This document shows, in pieces, positions 12,232 through 23,226 of a stretch of 64,000 bases of DNA (the stretch's first letter is position 1; the number at the start of each line of letters is the position of its first letter). The translations under genes were made by a program, and so were the position numbers. The notes under the pieces were generated by a model. The model saw only the letters and a program-made list of their open reading frames with translations. It ran no database searches and was not told where the DNA came from. Location: NCBI GenBank assembly GCA_019009955.1, contig JADPXZ010000011.1:36156-100155 (forward strand), read 5' to 3'. The stretch is from Riptortus pedestris. Its lineage: Eukaryota > Arthropoda > Insecta > Hemiptera > Alydidae.

Positions 12232-12880
12232 TATCTAGTACTGCAATTTATAATGAATCAGAATAACTTAAATTTTAGTAATACAAGGGCTAAATAAGGG
12301 GGGGGGTGTCAAAAGAATTTACATTTAAAGTATCTGCATATATATCACAAAGTAAAAGGATACACGAGCTTCCAGCCGATTTCACGATAGCCGAAAACTT
12401 ACGGTAACAGCCGAACTAGTTTTCGGCTATTTCCGTCGAATAAACCCGACAATAGCCGATCTCATCTTGTCGAGGACGACATATTTAATTTTTGAGGCCC
12501 TCCCTTTAATTTTAAGTTTAGTGTAAGAAATGATCTTTATATTATAAAATCTAACATTAGTAATATGATATATACTATTTGTAATATATTTTGCGAGCGT
12601 CTGGGAGCTATGGCAAAGGGTTAATCGGCCTGACTTCGTGCAAGTTCGGGTCACGTCGGTGATAACAGCTGACTTTACGCGGAGTAGTAGGTTAGCACCA
12701 CGTGCAGCTGAGGAGCCGGTATTTGCTCAGGGCAACAGCTCCTTTTTTGTTTTTATGTGCCACGCACATCGCTGCTCAAGGCGGCTTCTTCCTTCAAGAG
12801 GAATTTAAGATCTCATCATCATTTTGCCGAGAACGGAGAAGTGGACGAGAGGGCCCTACATAGGAGACACCAGTGGAAAT

Positions 12881-13825
12881 TCGCCGTGATTAGATAATGA
12901 GAAATCTTTCAGTTAATTAAAATAAATACCCAACTGAAACGGCTTCTGAATCGTAAGAATAATTTATATTTTAATAACTCAAATTTTAGTAGTCCAAGAA
13001 CTAAAGAAGGGGGGGGGCGGATGAACAGAACGTATTTGCATAAATCTCACAAAGTAAAGAAGGTAAGGTAAGGTAAGGTTAAAAACAACAGGTTAGAAGA
13101 AGTTCCGCCTGAGCCGAGAATTGACGAAGATGGCCGAAATAATACGAACCACAGACTTCATAAAAATGCAAATATCTCGGTTAATATTCAAGATAGAGAA
13201 TAAATGTATATAACAATATTTATAGTAAATTTAATTTGCAATAAGATTGGTTCTATACAATTTTTCGATCCGATGCATAATAACGGACATATTTTGAATT
13301 TTCGAAAATCCCCCCTCTAAACCCCCCCTCCCTCTGGTCCGATTTCAGCCATTAACGAACTTGATCTGTCTTTTTACATAAAACGGTTAAATATCGAGTT
13401 TCGTAACGATCAAACAAAAATTGCGACCGCTAGAGCGTTAACAGACAAATATATATATATAATTTTGAACGGACCTCATTTTCGTCATCTCCTGGGTAGG
13501 ATCGATGGACATTTGAAGAAAAATTTTCGAAAATCGCGTCATGAGTACGACCTCAATAGCTGATTTCCCTTAAGGGAAATCTGCTAAAACGAAGGACTAG
13601 GAGAATTTCGCCACCCTATCTTCGAAGGTGTGTGGCTCAGTGAGTTGCCTACTCGCCTATCATTGTGAACCTCACGGGTTTAATTCCCAGGCGCTCGCCA
13701 TAAATTTTAGCAGATTTCCCTTCAGGAAATCAGCTATTGAGGTCGTACTCATGAAGCGATTTTCGACAAATTTCTTCAAATGTCCATCGATCCTACCCAG
13801 AAGATGACAAAAATGAGGTCCGTTC

Positions 13826-13863
<38 letters not shown>

Positions 13864-14451
13864 CTGTTAACGCTCTAGCGGTCGCAATTTTTGTTTGATC
13901 GTTACGAAACTCGATATTTAACCGTTTTATGTAAAAAGACAGATCAAGTTCGTTAATGGCTGAAATCGGACCAGAGGGAGGGGGGGTTTAAAGGGGGGGA
14001 TTTTCGAAAATTCAAAATATCTCCGTTATTATGCATCGGATCGAAAAATTGTACAGAACCAATCTTATTGCAAATTAAATTTACTATAAATATTGTTATA
14101 TACATTTATTCTCTATCTTGAATATTAACCGAGATATTTGCATTTTTATGATGTCTGTGGTGGTGTATAGTTCGGATTATGTCGGCCATCTTCGTCATTT
14201 CTCGGCCATCTTCGTCATTTCTCGGCTCAGGCGGAAGCTTCTTCTAACCTGGCGTTTTTAACCTTACCTTACCTTCCTTACTTTGTGAGATTTATGCAAA
14301 TACGTTTTGTTCATCCGCCCCCCCCCCTTCTTTAGTTCTTGGACTACTAAAATTTGAGTTATTAAAATATAAATTATTCTTACAATTCAGAAGCCGTTTC
14401 AGTTGGGTATTTATTTTAATTAACTGAAAGATTTCTCATTATCTAATCACG
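12881..14451. repeat. large foldback inverted repeat
   Basis: The left arm (about 12881-13586) and right arm (about 13705-14451) are near-perfect reverse complements, from ccgtgattagataatgagaa outside to the ggaaatctgct/agcagatttcc pair inside, around a loop of about 118 bases. The right arm has a longer (AT)n and a duplicated ctcggccatcttcgtcattt. Arm sequence recurs singly at 41340-41990, 51000-51290 and 60360-60900. No coding frame. A transcript would fold into a long hairpin. Confidence 0.85.
13624..13700 (+). other. tRNA-like segment in the foldback loop
   Basis: tggctcagtgag (13633-13644) fits the A box and ggtttaattcc (13677-13687) fits the B box of a polymerase III promoter, about 33 bases apart, and the segment ends in cgcca. 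I could not pair a convincing acceptor stem, so this is more likely a tRNA-derived SINE head or relic than a working tRNA. Confidence 0.45.
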
Positions 14452-14539
14452 GTGGTATTGTGTTACCAGTATGCAGATTTCTCTATTGTAAAACTTCACA
14501 GGGGAAATCTGCTTAGTTTACGCAGCCCCTGCGTGACGG

Positions 14540-15033
14540 ACTTTTTAAAAAGAAGTTTTGTGCGAAATCTTATTTAACTGGCCAAATAAAATGGTTGGCT
14601 TCCGCTATAGTGTTTAGCGTATAACTCATTTATACTTAGGTATACGACAAAAGTGTATATAACTAAAGTTACTCCAAATAACAAAATAAACAACTTTTGT
14701 TATTTGCATATTTACCGACAAAGCAATAGGAAACGAAATATCCCTATTTTTAATTTCAAGACTCCCTTACAACCCCCACTTCTGTTCATCTCAAGAATAT
14801 TAACATATTCTAAAGTCTAATTTGGGTTAGTAGTAATATACATACCCAGTTTCATAAATCTCGGTTCAGCCGTGTATGCGTAAAAAGGTAACAAACATAC
14901 CAATAAACAAACAAACAGACACCAAAGAAACAAAATGCTGTTATGTTGTCTATAACATGTGAAACGAAAAGTTATCATGAAATTTCGAGAAAAAAATCAA
15001 CGTACAGACAAAGGTTACAATTTTATATATATA
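14540..15033 (+). mobile_element. Helitron-like repeat, right part
   Basis: Shares its body with 26600-27050, 32400-33180 and 62400-62805, and ends in the family terminus ggttacaatttta followed by TA repeats. It is joined through a short TA tract to the CTAG-bearing end of the next copy at 15034. Confidence 0.5.
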
Positions 15034-15254
15034 CTAGGTTGCCCGGCTTCGCACGGGAATTCATTTGAGGCTGAATGAAGATGGTATTTTTTTGGCAAGG
15101 CTTTACTTTCCACAATATTTTGACATTTCCCCGTCACAGTGATTAGGGTTTATACCCATCCTTGATGTGGATTTGTTAATAATAAAATTATTAATTATGT
15201 AAGAGTTCACTGTCCTCAATATTTTTATATTTCCTGTCTCCTGTGCATTTAGTT
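15034..15254 (+). mobile_element. Helitron-like repeat, CTAG-hairpin end
   Basis: CTAG at 15034-15037, then a GC-rich hairpin (cccg..cggg, about 15042-15057) and the family sequence gaattcatttgaggctgaat. Read on the minus strand this is hairpin, short spacer, CTAG, as in Helitron 3' ends. It is broken off by Polinton-like sequence near 15255. Confidence 0.45.
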
Positions 15255-15362
15255 TTTGAAGTGAAAACTTCTTTAGGCACGTTGTGCACCCCGTAAGGAA
15301 GCATTTGCGGGAGAGGAATAAAATATGAAATCGCGACACCGCCACCGCCACCGCTAGTACTA
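15255..15362 (-). repeat. direct repeat bounding the Polinton/CARD relic (copy 1)
   Basis: About 107 bp that recurs at 16731-16838 with few differences. The minus frame reads SRKCFL, GCTTCLKKFSLQK in both. Both copies are in the same orientation. Confidence 0.7.
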
Positions 15363-15530
15363 TTTTTATACTCAGGTCATTCACCCAGACACCTCTCTGC
15401 CTTCTGCTTCAAGGTCGCCCACTTCCACTCTCGTCACTCGACTTTTTACATACATTACTCCATTGCCTCTGTCATCAGAGATACTAAAGACGTGGTACGG
15501 TGCACTTGGTTCGGAGGTATTTTCTTTTTA

Positions 15531-15827
15531 ATGGATGAAGTACATAGAAATACAATTGAAATCTTTAAAGAGTAAATCATATCTCAGCTAGGAAAAGAGG
15601 ACGATTTTCAGTTAACAATGGAGTACTTTTACAACAATCGTCTTTTAAATGATTGGATGTTAAATAAAATGAATAATGCACGTGACTTTAATGAGAAAAG
15701 ACGTAAATTTTGCGAAATGTTACCAAAACGTGGTCCAAGTGCGTTTAACACATTGTTACAAGCGTTAAACAAAATCAATCTCAACAGTTTATCAGAAAAT
15801 ATGAAAAACCTTTCAAACAACCTTTAG
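15531..15827 (+). pseudogene. CARD-like domain reading frame
   Basis: From ATG 15531 the frame reads 14 codons, meets TAA (codon 15), then stays open to TAG 15825-15827. The frame resembles a CARD (caspase recruitment domain): SQLGKEDDF, LLNDWMLNKM, EKRRKFCEMLPKRGPSAFN, LLQAL. The charged EKRRKF..LPKRGP-AF-LL-AL block is the typical C-terminal CARD signature of initiator caspases and adaptors, which act in apoptosis and immune signalling. No caspase catalytic domain follows. It lies between two direct repeats next to Polinton-like fragments, so it may be a cargo gene of that element or a captured host exon. The early stop makes it broken, unless translation starts at the ATG at 15618. Confidence 0.6.
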
Positions 15828-15889
15828 GTATGAGGGTATAACGAATATAATATTACATCACTCAAATACGGAGAATGAAATGTCTTCAA

Positions 15890-16200
15890 CTAAAAACCGG
15901 GGTGCAGTCACGGTCTTGACATTGTATTGTTGCTGAGGGAGCTTAAAACGCCGAAGTTGAAATATTGTACATAAGCTTATAAAAAATCCTCTGTACAGAC
16001 GTTTTATAAAAGAATACTCGAAGGTGACACTGTCAGATCCGAATGCGAAAGCATTTACAGAAATTAAAACAGAAATAGATAGACTAATGTATTACACAAG
16101 AGTTATAAAATCTGACTTTCGAAAAAATGGACATTACATTAGCTGTATTTGGAGTGATCCTGTCCACACGAAGGTCCTGATACTTGTATATGTTGTATAG
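15890..16200 (+). pseudogene. unrecognised frame beside the CARD-like ORF
   Basis: A stretch from about 15965 stays open for roughly 75 codons (LSDPNAKAFTEI, MYYTRVIKSDFRKNG, YISCIWSDP) before a stop. Composition is protein-like, but I do not recognise the family. It lies within the same repeat-bounded block as the CARD-like and Polinton-like fragments. Confidence 0.3.
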
Positions 16201-16254
16201 TATCAAATAGACATCATGACATAAATAAGAAATTAGCAGCTTTATATACATGAT

Positions 16255-16440
16255 GATGATGATTAACTTGAATACCCGTATTATCGTCTTTAATAGATCG
16301 TCCGTTCATATCCTTCAACAGGTATGCATGAGGAAGTGTGTCCTGAATTCTGGTTACTTTAAAAATCTCTGCAGACCAATTTGGAGTATAAGACTTAGAA
16401 AACGCACATTTTTGTTTAGATATTCTAACAAAATCGTTGA
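16255..16440 (-). pseudogene. Polinton/Maverick-type integrase C-terminal fragment
   Basis: The minus frame reads NDFVRISKQKCAFSKSYTPN, WSAEIFKV, AYLLKDMNG. The VRISK...F.K.YTPNW..E.FKV...YLL.D pattern is the C-terminal segment of the retrovirus-like integrases carried by Polinton/Maverick elements. The integrase core is absent. It is directly and in-frame continuous with the fragment at 16441-16740, which belongs to a different Polinton gene. Confidence 0.55.
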
Positions 16441-16740
16441 CCGAAACGTTTTTGTTTTGTTTTTCGAATACAATTATGTCTTTTAACGTGACTGGAAAAT
16501 TTAAGTTTTCAAAAGAAATTGGAACATTTACTAGTTTGCATTCACTAACGCGTTCGGGATGACGATTCGAAACGTATTTAGACAGTATTGCTCATTTAAG
16601 ACAATAATCATCCTCGTTTTTTACATTAATAACTGCCTCCTTGTTTCTGATTTTGCGCGGAAGAGGAATATGACTTTTGGGCTTAATGGGAATGTATTTA
16701 TGCAGTCTCATTAATAAAACGTCGATTTTTTGAAGTGAAA
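16441..16740 (-). pseudogene. Polinton/Maverick-associated protein fragment (polymerase-linked)
   Basis: The minus frame contains HIPLPRKIRNKEAVINVKNE, DDYC, then after a stop HPERVSECK, FPVTLKDIIVFEKQNKNVS. The IPLP..I.NK.AVINV.NEDD.CF and FPV.L.DI..FEK.N..SV motifs are those I associate with a large Polinton protein family lying in or beside the type-B DNA polymerase gene. Stops show it is dead. Confidence 0.55.
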
Positions 16741-16838
16741 ACTTCTTTAGGCACGTTGTGCACCCCTTAAGGAAGCATTTGCGGGAGAGGAAAAAAGTAT
16801 GAAATCGCGACACCGCCACCGCCACTGCTAGTACTCAA
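16731..16838 (-). repeat. direct repeat bounding the Polinton/CARD relic (copy 2)
   Basis: Second copy of 15255-15362, same orientation. The spacing suggests tandem duplication or recombination between repeat copies. Confidence 0.7.
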
Positions 16839-17439
16839 CTCAAAGCTAAAGGAGCTTCTTTTCTTCATAACTCTTGAACCAAATTAGATAGAGTTTTCGT
16901 TCGCATACCATTTTAAAGAGGACAAAACCAGCATCATTTCGTTTACAGACACTATATATATACCATTTTTACTTTCATAGATATTTTAATCCAAAGTTTA
17001 AATAAATTCGAATATTTAAATAAATAAATTCCGATATTTAAATAAATTCGAATCAAAACTGTTTGTATCCTACTTTAGCTACCATATACCGATTGTATCA
17101 GTTTTAGAAATTGGTGATGATGCTGGCAGTGATGATGGTGCAAGAGTTGTTGAAATTATGGATAGAAATTGATCTTTCTGAGTATACTTAACTTATTTTT
17201 GTAAAGCATTTGTAATAATTCTGAAATGTAATTTTTTTCTTTTATGTAAAATAACTGAAATAATTATGTATACTATTTTATTTATCACTATTATTTTTGT
17301 CATTTCATTTTTTCATGTAAAATAGAACATAACTGTTACTTATTGATAAATAACTAAAAATATTTTTAAAATAAGACTTAGTCTAAGCCAAAATTGAGCG
17401 ATCAAAGCTAAAGGAGTTTTCACTTCTACCGGCAGTCCC
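16839..17439. other. no gene seen
   Basis: AT-rich sequence with short repeats of aatttaaataaattcgaat near 17000-17050. No recognisable coding motif or RNA. Confidence 0.4.
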
Positions 17440-18290
17440 CTGACTGCTTATTTTTTATTTTTATTTTTTATAACGTAATGGACCATATAATTCATAATCG
17501 TAGAAAGTATTCAGTCTTTCAAACCATGTATGAATTGTTCCTTTCCCTTGATGCAGTACAAAGCTTAAGGGTGGCAGCTGTTTTATATACGTATAACCGG
17601 TATTAAAAATACTAATACTCTTTGGTATGCCACGATTGTAAACTGAACGTACATATTGGTACACAGTGGTGTGTTCAGTAATTTATATTATATATTACTA
17701 GAGTAGAGTTAATAAATACTAGAAATAACTGGGTGGATCTGCCTAGCTTTCACCCTTTTAAATTATTTTCTTATGATAATTAAATAAATTCACATTCCCG
17801 AGAATAACACTACAATGCTAAAAGTATAAGCATCAAGTAATCAATATGAGGTTGTCAGGGAAGCGGTAGGGCAAAGGAAGTAACCCCACGCCTCCCTATG
17901 CCTAGTCATTGGTACCAACTCATTTAGGGTCTCAATCCTGTAATACATTAAATTATATTAACAAATCAACTTACATTATCTTCAAAATAATAAAACTGTT
18001 TGTTCAAATATTTTTCACGCTATAATTAAATAAAGAATTAAATACACTTAAGGGCAAACAGGCGTTACTCATGAATTAATGTTTGGAAGAAGATAAGAGA
18101 ATGGGGGGTAGTATATTTTTCTTAGTGCAATCTGATGCTGGCATTAAAAAATAACATAGATTTGAATTATTTAGGATAACATATTAAGATACATTTGAAA
18201 TAATTTATCCAGGTAAGGTACCTGGTAGTTCAAATTGGAAAGAATTGTTGAGCATATCAATATTTCTACGCAAATTACTTCTTTCATACA
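17440..18290. repeat. interspersed repeat segment shared with 27290-27720
   Basis: A minus frame at 17461-17664 (YIKQLPPLSFVLHQGKG, FYDYELYGPLRYKK) recurs at 27273-27506, and in decayed form in inverted orientation near 36120-36240. The nucleotide match to 27290-27720 runs over several hundred bases. The shared frame could be a relic gene of the Helitron-like family, but I do not recognise it. Confidence 0.5.
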
Positions 18291-18753
18291 TTTTAATAAC
18301 TATTTAATTCATAAATTAGATGTATGCTAAATTGGGAATTACAAAGATGTCGGCGATGTAAGTAAGATGAGTAGTAAGGAAACAAGGGAAGCATTGGGCC
18401 CGTTGTACTGGAGTAGAGAGGATGAAGGCTGAGGCACTGTTCCCAGGTTGCTTCGATGGAAATACATTTCAATAAATCCTTTTCCCAATTTAGCTAAAAG
18501 GGAACTTTGTCTCTTGTATGCTTAGCCTGTATGTGCACCTTCAGATGGCGAGCCTGAAAAGTACTGTATTCACAGTGGGACAGGAGTGAGGTCTGTCATT
18601 TGCATGTTTAGCCAATATGTGCTGCTTTAGATTACCAGCCTGAACAGTACTGTATTCACAGTAGGGGCAGGAGTGAGGTTTGCCTACTGAATATGCAAGC
18701 TTTAGATAACCAGAATGAACAGTACTGTATAAACAGTAGGGTCAGGAGTGAGG
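18290..18753 (-). pseudogene. decayed fingers and 3' region of gene copy 2
   Basis: On the minus strand, downstream of the TAA after AKHSRD, more finger-like units follow (C..C..YSTV..G.LK), disrupted by stops and indels, as after the stop in copies 1 and 3. 18350-18480 matches the copy 1 and copy 3 3' UTR (6250-6420, 40910-41060). Confidence 0.6.
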
Positions 18754-19072
18754 TTAGTCTCTTGAATGTTTAGCCTGCATGTGACGCTTTATATTGAAAG
18801 CCTTGACTGTACTGTATTCACAGTGGGGGCAGGAGTGGGGTCTATCATTGGAATGTTTTGACTGTATGTGATACTTTAGATCACCAGCCCGAACAGTACT
18901 GTATTCACAATAGGGGCAGGAGTGAGGTCTATCATTTGAATGTTTAGCCTGTATGTGATACTTTAGATTGACAGCCTTGTCAGTTCTATATTCACAGTAG
19001 GGGCAGGAGTAAGGTCTATCATTTGAATGTTTGGCCTGTATGTGCAGCTTTAGATAGCAGCCCCGAACAGTA

Positions 19073-19073
<1 letters not shown>
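18754..19073 (-). pseudogene. C2H2 gene copy 2, truncated inverted finger exon
   Basis: The minus frame starts inside a finger (STVRGCYLKLHIQAKH) and continues through three complete C2H2 fingers with contact residues K,V,N,Y, R,G,D,Y and K,F,N,R, ending AKHSRD then TAA. Its 5' side is a (TA)n tract, past which the sequence matches the intron 5' of exon C of copy 1. Exon C, the following intron and the first fingers are therefore deleted. No acceptor site remains, so it is very probably a pseudogene. Confidence 0.75.

Positions 19074-19126
<53 letters not shown>
19074..19126. repeat. (TA)n microsatellite at a deletion joint
   Basis: About 50 bases of TA repeats, exactly where gene copy 2 departs from the structure of copies 1 and 3. 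Confidence 0.9.
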
Positions 19127-19127
<1 letters not shown>

Positions 19128-19990
19128 TAATCAAACGGAGGTGAAATAGCTCTGTTGCAGTAAACATCCACATTCAATGAACTTTCTATGAACTATGTAT
19201 ATTGTGGAGCAAACATTTCAAATAATAGCATTGCAAAACGTACAATTTTATGAATACATCAATAAAACAGTGTTTCCACTTCAAATTTCTTCAATGAATA
19301 ATGCACATTTGGAAATATTTCCATCATGACAAATCACTAAAAGTTTACAATCTTCTCAATAAGAAAATAAGTTATGTAATTCATTAATTTCCACTTTCGG
19401 TTACTATAGCTAATTGGGCCGGGTTATCTACAGGCTACCAACCTTTTCTAGCTAGAGTGGGACTGAGAATATAGGAAAATAAATCAGATATAGTAACTTA
19501 AGCCTGCTAGGAAAAATTTAAGGGCTAAAGCAAACTATCTTTTTATATGTGTGTATTTTTTTTGTTCAATTGAAATTATTATTTGGATTATTGGATGGGG
19601 AGAAGAGCGTTGGTGATACATGTGCCTCAAGTTGGTGAGCTTTACATATAGGATAAATGCACAATATGTATTATAGTAAGTAGAACACTAGTTGAGCAGT
19701 TAGTTGATTGAAGAAAGTGTAAGATTTATTATTATTTAATAGAACTTTCTTATCATTCAAAATATTGTAATGACCCAATGTCGTTGATTGTTATGTTTCC
19801 AGGGATAGGGTATTGTTGAAGGCATGTAACCAGTAAAAATAGGATCTACTGGTATTCAAGATATCGAGAGAAGACACCTTGTATAGCTCAACCTAATCTG
19901 TAAGAATTTAAATTATTTCTTTCAAATCAGTTTACACTTTTTTATAGGGCTCATCATTTATCCAACTCAGTCAAAAACCATGAATGAGAG
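19127..19990 (-). repeat. inverted duplicate of the intron preceding exon C
   Basis: Reverse complement of about 4265-5095, with many identical stretches (for example tctgttgcagtaaacatcca and the SINE tail at 19395-19490). It joins copy 2 to its LINE neighbour, so gene and LINE were duplicated and inverted as one block. Confidence 0.75.
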
Positions 19991-21070
19991 TAATGGCAAC
20001 TTGGAAAAAATGGATAAAATTTTCAAATAAAAATGAGATAAAATGCATTTCAATTGATCACTTAAACTGCATTAAATGTCACTAGCAAGATGGCAGAATT
20101 AATGGAATAACTGGAAATGTGCTTAACTTATTACCTAAAATAAGTGAATTAAAAACAGTCAAAGGTTCTCCGAGAGACCATTTAAATGAAGCAATAACAC
20201 TTCTTCAGCAAATCCTCAATAATTTACAAGAAGATATCAAGATTTCAAACACAGAAGCACAATGTACCCAAATGAAGGTTAATCGACCATTGTATTCAGA
20301 TATTTTAAAATCAAAAACCAAACATGATGTAGAAGAATTGCACAAATTAATAATTAAAAGTGACCAAAACAATCCAGTAGTAGATTTAAAGCAACCGTTC
20401 ATAAATTATATTGATCCTCAAGCATTAAAAATTGGTTTAAAAAATTTAAAGCGTTCTAAGAAAGAGTTTTCAATTATTGAATACAATGAAAAAGACATTG
20501 AAATAATTTCACCGAATTATCTAAAAAATGTAATGTCATCAAAATTCAGAAAATTAAGAGATTAAACCCAACCCTAATCATAAAGAATATTTATTTATTG
20601 TGGAGTGTTAGCTCAAACTATAGATTCAACATATTGGCTATATTAATTGACTTTAGAGATAAAAAAATATTATTTTGTTATGGCAGCAATTGTTGATCGA
20701 AACTATGGTTAGACAAGCTTGCTAATACTCGAGGTGGGCCACTAGAAAACTTTATAATAATAAATAATCTTTATGTTGTAAATATTGATTTAGACATGCC
20801 AACTTTTGATGGTGCTCCAGGCATAGTTAATAATGATGGAACAAATATTGATAAATAGGTATATTCAGAAATAATTGTGAAAGTATCATAGACAAATTTT
20901 TCAATGGAGTAAACAAATCTTCTAATAAGTCATTTGTACAATTTCATAAAAGACAGTTTTTATATAACCAAAACCTAGCTAAAAATCTCGCACCACAGTG
21001 GAATGATGGCCTATCCAATCTTAGGAAAGAAGCCAATAGGATTCGTAGATTATTCCATAAACCTCATTTA
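19991..21070 (+). mobile_element. decayed LINE, inverted counterpart of 3440-4255
   Basis: Contains an open frame at 20119-20565 (148 codons: MLNLLPKISELKTV, LNNLQEDIKISNTEAQCTQM, FSIIEYNEKDIEIISP), which I read as ORF1-like. After a decayed middle it has an ORF2 linker (LAPQWNDGLSNLRKEANRIR, about 20985-21050) typical of the region between endonuclease and reverse transcriptase. The 20750-20860 piece (YVVNIDLDMPTFDGAPG) could be an endonuclease end. Stops throughout the second half show that it is inactive. Confidence 0.55.
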
Positions 21071-22044
21071 ATGGCAGATAAATGTTGCTGCGTACATATT
21101 TGCCTATCCTGAATATGAACAGTGAGAGATATTTGCATTATTATTTTGGAGCCTTCAGTAAACCACCAGTTTTAGTAAATGCACTTCAACAATAAACCAA
21201 TTTAAATACATCTTATTCCAAACTTAAACAACAAATTTTGTTTAAGACGGACCATTTTAATTTGAGATACATTCAAATTCTTTCTGCGATGACGTCACCC
21301 ATTATGATTTTAATGACTGAAATCGGACGAGCAATAGGAGGAAATTAACCGTTATCATGAGTCGGTCAAACATTGTTTTAGAACTAATTGTTATAAACTA
21401 TTGATGGCCTACAATATTCGTTCTATAGATTTTCTCTTAACTCAAATATTAAGCGAGTTATTGGTCCATTCTTGTTTTCAGCCTGCAATAAGCCACTACT
21501 ACTCCTCAGCGGATTTTGACTTAGAAATAGAGAATCTATGTTGAATAGTTAGTATATTGTGGGATTTGCTCCCGCTCCCTTTCTATTTCAAGTGGCCAAA
21601 TCCAGGCTTCTAAACTACTCTCAGCACATTCTCTGTTTTATTTTGACTAATATAAATTAATTCAAACATCAAATAAACTATTACAGATGTAATACTTTCT
21701 AAAAGTTTAGTTTCTAGAAAAATTATTTGAAAAAAATATTCGGTAGAACTGTATTTATATAATTTCTTTGTAATGAATACTGAATCTATTCATTCTTATG
21801 AAAACAAAGACAGTCTGTCGCTGCCAATAGCTAGAGTGAATATTCTATATTTGAAAATTTAAATATTTCCATTATAAGTCAGATCGAAAAATGTTGTATA
21901 ACCAATCCTGTTGAACAGCTGATGCTCTAGAATTGTTGTTTTACACGTTTTCTCGTAGCTCAAATATTAAGCAAGTTATTCTTACTTATTCTCCCTTAAG
22001 GGAAATCAGCTATTTATATTTAGTGATCTTCAGAAAGAGTGAAG
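21071..22044. repeat. decayed repeats, no gene seen
   Basis: Has phrases shared with the foldback-arm family (taatgactgaaatcggac, cccttaagggaaatcagct) and with 8030-9655 (aacagctgatgctctagaat). Nothing coding is recognisable. Confidence 0.4.
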
Positions 22045-22265
22045 CACTGTTATCTCGAATGAAAGTCAGGTTACGTACCTACTTCTCTAAGCTTCGTCAA
22101 GCGTCCTATTAGTTATTGAATTTTCACTCTCGAAAATGAGTTTCTCCGATAATATGAGTGTTGAGTGGTTGTTTTATAGTTATATATTAACACTTTTGAA
22201 TCGTTTGTGCAATTATGTTTCTCCAAAATGTTTATTTCCAGTAATTTTCGGTAAGGCAACGTTAA
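22045..22265 (+). pseudogene. second copy of the C2H2-gene promoter and first exon
   Basis: Matches 29335-29560, which contains the first coding exon of gene copy 3. Here ATG at 22138 gives MSFSDNMS, where copy 3 has MSLPHNMN. The donor site is G|ttgagt rather than G|gtgagt, so the GT is lost. No linker exons follow before the repeats. Probably an orphaned first exon from a further duplication. Confidence 0.55.
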
Positions 22266-22851
22266 GCTAATGCATGCAGGACTGGCCTCTCTTTGTCTAT
22301 CCTTTCTTTTTATACGATATCCCCAACCATTTTATTCCCATTTTCAATTACTTTTTAATACTTTAGAGAGAATGCACAATTACTATGCACATTTTGTTAA
22401 GTAATTTTGAACATTGAATTTGATTAGTGCTTTAACCTATAATACTGATTGAAATGTTTTAAATATTAAGGCCAAATAATAACAGATAACAACAAACTAA
22501 TTCTAGTGGGAGTCAGTATTGATGTTAATTAATATTAATGAACCTGAATGGTTTAGTATACAATATTACTATTATTATTATTTTTTTCATCCTCCCTTCT
22601 TTCTTTATTATATTTATTTTTTATCTTCCTCTTTATTTCGAGTAATTTACAGTAAACAACCTTAAACTAATGCAGACCTCATAGTCTTCTCCAAATAATA
22701 GGCTTTTCCAAATAATACAATATCCCTAAGCATTTTATTGCCAATTTCAATGAACTTTTAATAATTTAGATATATTTCGGTTTACCATTCCCCAACATCA
22801 CTCTGGATTGATGGAAACACCTCCATGGCCCCCTGTCGCTTTGACCTGTTT

Positions 22852-23226
22852 TGATCCTTCCGTTGATGATGGACCTCCACCAGCCAGCACAAATCCAGAG
22901 TGATGAAGCCCGTCAAGCTACAGCTGGTGTCAACTACTGGCACAGCACTGATGATGGGACGGTTCGCCCCGAAAGTATTTTGCCTGTAATAAAGAAGTAT
23001 TAAGAGTGGAGGTGTTTGACCTTTTTTGATCCTTCCGTTGATGATGGACCTCCACCAGCCAGCACAAATCCAGAGTGATGAAGCCCGTCAAGCTACAGCT
23101 GGTGTCAACTACTGGCACAACACGTCACAGCACTGATGATGGGACGGTTTGCCCCGAAAGTACTTTGCCTGTAATAAAGAAGTATTAAGAGTGGAGGTGT
23201 TTGACCTTTTTTGATCCTTCCGTTGA
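22852..23226. repeat. tandem repeat, about 180-bp unit, two copies plus
   Basis: Units start at about 22852 and 23027, with the start of a third at 23212; they differ by small indels (an extra aacacgtcac in unit 2). Each holds ctgatga, a GC hairpin and gaaa (22948-22974 and 23133-23159), resembling a hammerhead-ribozyme core. Such motifs are known in the terminal repeats of Penelope-like retroelements. Confidence 0.7.

Noticed and set aside
13624..13700. Functional tRNA gene
   Set aside because: A and B boxes are present but no paired acceptor stem; better explained as a SINE or tRNA relic.
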